A stretch of 64,000 bases of DNA from assembly GCA_038049695.1 (NCBI GenBank), contig CP142456.1, positions 77,771,422-77,835,421 on the forward strand, read 5' to 3'. The DNA is from Cinnamomum chago. Lineage: Eukaryota; Streptophyta; Magnoliopsida; Laurales; Lauraceae. Positions 60,508-64,000 of this stretch are shown here, piece by piece; the first letter of the stretch is position 1; each line of letters starts with the position of its first letter. A program made the position numbers and the translations under genes. The notes under the pieces are model-generated. The model saw only the letters and a list, made by a program, of their open reading frames with translations. It did not search any database and was not told the DNA's origin.

Positions 60508-60970
60508 CAGTGGCGGAACTGTGTTGAGGCCCGGGGGGGGCCAGGAGCCTTTGAAAAAGTCCTTTTTTTATTTAAAAAAGTCTTTTAAAACACCAAAATG
60601 CCCCCCCCCCCTAAGGTTTTTTGATTTTTTTCTAAGTTAAACCCCACCCCACCCCGGCCCCCACTCTCAACCCTTTTAACTTTCGAAAACCTCTCCAGAC
60701 TCCAGTCTTAAGCCCTAACCCTCTTCAGCTCTTCCTTCTTTGTTTTGTTCGTCTCCTCTTTTTTTTCATTAATCTCTCATCTTCAGTAGTTAAAATTTTG
60801 CACGCCGTCTTCTATATGTCCAGCATTTTTAAGGAACAAAATCATGGTTGAACTTATAACTATGTCAAAAAGGAAACTTTAAAATATGATAGTTATAATA
60901 ATTGGTGAAATAAAATTTTATTCAAGTTTTGCCCCCCCCCCCCCAAGATGAAATCCTGGCTCCGCCCCTG
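60508..60970. mobile_element. hAT-type MITE (CAGTGGCGGA... ends), 463 bp
   Basis: Left end CAGTGGCGGAAC, right end the reverse complement of CAGGGGCGGAGCC. The exact 8-bp duplication CTTAGCAC is at 60500-60507 and 60971-60978. It contains G, C and poly-T runs and no coding sequence. The same type of end occurs at 44761 (CAGTGGCAGATCCAG). Confidence 0.9.
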
Positions 60971-62961
60971 CTTAGCACGGCATCTCCCTGCATTGCAAGA
61001 TAAATAATCACGTATTAAAAAATTTATCATTTACCATAAGACAAGTTCGATAAAATAGAAATAGAGAAATTGGGACAAAAAGGATATAGTTACATAAAAA
61101 CAACTGAAACATAAGTGGTTTGATGAAAAAATGAGTGAATAGTTGCACGAGTAGTTACACAACCGTCGATCAAAATTATAACCGACAGTCAAAATTAAAG
61201 CCAAAACCTCCTTAGCTTAATATATTATAATAGTATATGTGACTCCTAATGTAGTGTTCATTTAAAACCAACATAAAAGGAGATCTGAATACAGTGTAAA
61301 AACTTCACACTATAATGGCTATTGATTTGGTAGGAGTTAGATTTAACTCAGTGCTATGTAACTCAAATGTGAATGCTCCATTCTTTAGTCTACACTCTTG
61401 TTAAACACACTTTTCTGTCCTTCCTTCACTGCACTAATCATTTTATTTTAATGAAAATGACTGTTGTGCTCGTACTAGAAGACAAAACCATTTTTATTTT
61501 AATTGAAAACAGTAAGAACATTGGTTTTGTAATCATGCTTAAGTCATTCTAATTACTGCATTAATTATATTATCATCTGTTCCTTTATTTGTCAAATAAA
61601 TATTCTCTCTCTCCATTCAGTACATTTGAGTTCCTGCTATGGAAGACTTGATGAAGATGTAGGAGTGACTCTAATTATAAATCACAACTCAGCGCCACTT
61701 CTTTCATCCAATTTCGATACAGGGCCATATAATTTTCACAAAATGTAAATAAGATTTCATATTGTTTCAAATATATGTTCCCCGGTAAAAGTTTAAAACC
61801 CAAAAAAGCAATATTTTTTAAAATGTTTTTTTGGTTTTGGTTTTTAAAATCATATAATATTTTTCACCTAATCTATTATTATTTTTTATTATATATGGAG
61901 TAGGCAATCAGTAGTTAGTCGAACAAACTCTAATTGACATAAAGTTTGGGGGTACCCTATATATTAGAGCAGTAATTTTTTAATAATTTAGAATTTAATA
62001 GTTGGACTCCGCTATAGAATTTCACTCTTTTTAACTAAGGATTCCTCAATGTTAAAGCCTCATAGGATAGAATCTCCATGTAGAATTGATTTTGGTTTTT
62101 GACTCCCGGTTAGGAGTTGTACTTTGGGGTTTTTTTTTTCTTATTATTGAGATTTATGACAAAAATCCGGCGTGTTGGGAATTCATGGACATTATATGAT
62201 GACTTGCTATCCGCACAAATGTCATATTTCTTTACTGGATTTTTAAAATCTGGTCACCTAAATGGTTACAAAAAAACCTTTAGAATTCTTGAAATTTTAA
62301 AAAATTACGGCCATCTAAAAAACCTCACTCATTTAATATGTGGGCATAATGGCATATGTTTGAATGTGTGATATATTTAGCCATGGCCCATGAGTATTGG
62401 TAGGGAATAACTGATATTACTCCCTATTATTGATGTAATTAGTTTCCACAGCAGTGTGTGGCCCACAGATACAGATGAGGCTTAGAGGGGAGGACTACCT
62501 GGAGAGACGAAGCGAAGTGAGAGGGGAAGCAGTGTCGCTGTCCGGGTTGCATCTTTTGATGATGTTGGTTCTCTTTTTATCATGTTTATCGACAAAAGCG
62601 GGAAGACAAATCAAAGCAAAGCTTCTCTCCTTCTCATGCGTATGCGTGAAAGAAAGAATTGAGAGCGAGGGAAGGAACTAATACTCACCAAACGAGAAGG
62701 CTGAAGCCTGAAGGCCTCTCACACAATGCACGGACCAAGCGAATCTCTGAGATTTTGTCTGTGCAAAGCATCCGTATGTATGGGTGGGACCCACCGCTAA
62801 TGATCAACTGAACGAATATTCCCTCTATTGAACCTTCTCTATTCATCCATCAGTCGTGGAGTGACGTTAATGAAAAAAAAGGGGCCCCGGCTTGATTGTT
62901 TGGGGCCCACTTGGCAATGGGCCAAGTTAAAAAGATAACCTGTCTCATCCTGCACCTACTA

Positions 62962-62963
<2 letters not shown>

Positions 62964-63005
<42 letters not shown>
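62964..63005. repeat. (CT)n microsatellite
   Basis: An almost pure CT run of about 40 bp with one TTT interruption near its end. Confidence 0.93.
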
Positions 63006-64000
63006 CTTGGATGAGTATGGATTTATATAAATATGGATTCTGATTTTGGCAATTCTTCTCCAGTGTAAACAAATTTATATACAATCTAATGGGTTTGGAT
63101 AAACTGTGTTTCAAATAGTCCCGCGCTAAATGAATATAATTTGATTTTTCTATATAAATTCGAAGATTAAAAATTCATGTTAAACCCAACATGATTGATT
63201 AAAAGCGATAAAAAGCCCTTTCAATTGATTAAATGGATGGGCTTAGGCCTGACTTTTACGGCTTGTATCTGGTTAGGGCTGGGCCTGGGCAGGTGCTTTT
63301 AAAACCGGGCCAGGTCTAGATATGCCTGGTTCACAACCGTTTTTTAAGTTAAAGTGGATCGATAGACCCTTATCGTGCCACATGTTGCCAAATTCTATAT
63401 TTTCACTGGGTTAGTTTAACAGGACTTTTAAGCTGCTTTATTTACTATAACCCAGCATTTAGTAAAGCTGAAATTTGGGGAATTCTAGAGGCCAAAATTA
63501 ACATTTCAAAAGACTGAACTTTTGGAGCAGGAAATTCCAAAGGGCATAACACTAAATCCTTGTCCTCCAAACATGGAGGCCCAAATACACGTGACTTAAC
63601 AATACAAAGCAGGCAAACTGGACCATAAGGCATATCCCATCCACACTCGTCCATCTGATTAAGGGAGTCTGAATTGGTAGTCCATTCACTGGCCCAATGG
63701 CCCTACATGTATGGGATGGGCACATTTGCAGAGAGGGTCACTCCTACATTTCCTTCTTTCAGTATAAATGGATCCATAGCTCAAGTTCATCAAAGGAAAT
63801 GGAATGACAATGACCTGAGAACTCCTTTTCCCTCTAAAAAGAAAAAAAGTTCTCTAAGAACATTGGGCAGCATGATTTTCCACAAGAAGCCATCGTGACG
63901 ATTATACCATAATAATAATATACCATGGGGGACTGATGATCAACAGTACAATTAGAATGTGTCAATTCCGACCATCCAATTTCCAAACACTAGTTCCTCC

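Larger units (their letters stand above)
58221..64000. other. Right end: no gene recognised besides the hAT MITE at 60.5 kb
   Basis: No open frame here shows a domain, a plausible exon chain or a coding-like start. The stretch 62.45-62.95 kb is relatively G/A-rich with GC-rich words (ggggcccac). It could be a promoter or leader of a gene beyond the window, but this is a guess. A CT microsatellite lies at 62964-63005. Confidence 0.45.

Overview
This window is nuclear DNA from a flowering plant. It carries three intact, intron-containing, plant-specific genes, all on the minus strand, in DNA heavily loaded with plant transposable elements. The species cannot be named from the sequence. The long, repeat-filled introns suggest a medium-to-large, probably woody, angiosperm genome.

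Layout, left to right. (1) A small three-exon gene for the chloroplast light-regulated protein LIR1 (1712-2783), with evening-element, CCA1-site and I-box matches in its upstream region. (2) A two-exon gene for the receptor-like pseudokinase CORYNE (CRN/SOL2; 7803-11328), with a probable 5'-UTR intron and leader reaching back to about 12.5 kb. (3) A 32-kb, 19-exon gene for an ACAP-type ARF-GAP of the AGD3/VAN3/SCARFACE family (20564-52604), encoding 837 residues with BAR, PH, ArfGAP and ankyrin domains. All exon junctions of the three genes were read by eye; every coding intron is GT-AG and the joined phases agree. (4) A broken hAT-type transposase gene just upstream of the AGD3 promoter. (5) From 56.2 kb to the right end I see only transposon-derived and unassigned DNA.

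CRN and AGD3/VAN3 are immediate neighbours in Arabidopsis (At5g13290 and At5g13300, from recall). The same pair lies adjacent here on one strand, separated by 9.2 kb without a recognisable gene, which looks like conserved microsynteny. CRN works with CLV2 in CLE-peptide signalling in meristems and protophloem. VAN3 acts in ARF-dependent trafficking needed for vein continuity. LIR1 anchors ferredoxin-NADP reductase to thylakoids and is not obviously linked to the other two.

The mobile DNA is well enough preserved to read insertion by insertion. It includes a Cassandra TRIM with 5S-derived LTRs and only 45 bp between them, and a deleted Copia element carrying a nested hAT element. Two antisense LINE relics lie in AGD3 introns, one split by a DNA transposon. 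Two SINE copies have target duplications of 17 and 11 bp. Four hAT-type non-autonomous elements have exact 8-bp duplications. A foldback element has perfect 59-bp arms, and PIF/Harbinger-like MITEs have 3-bp duplications. No tRNA gene, functional rRNA gene or CRISPR array was seen, as expected for such a region.
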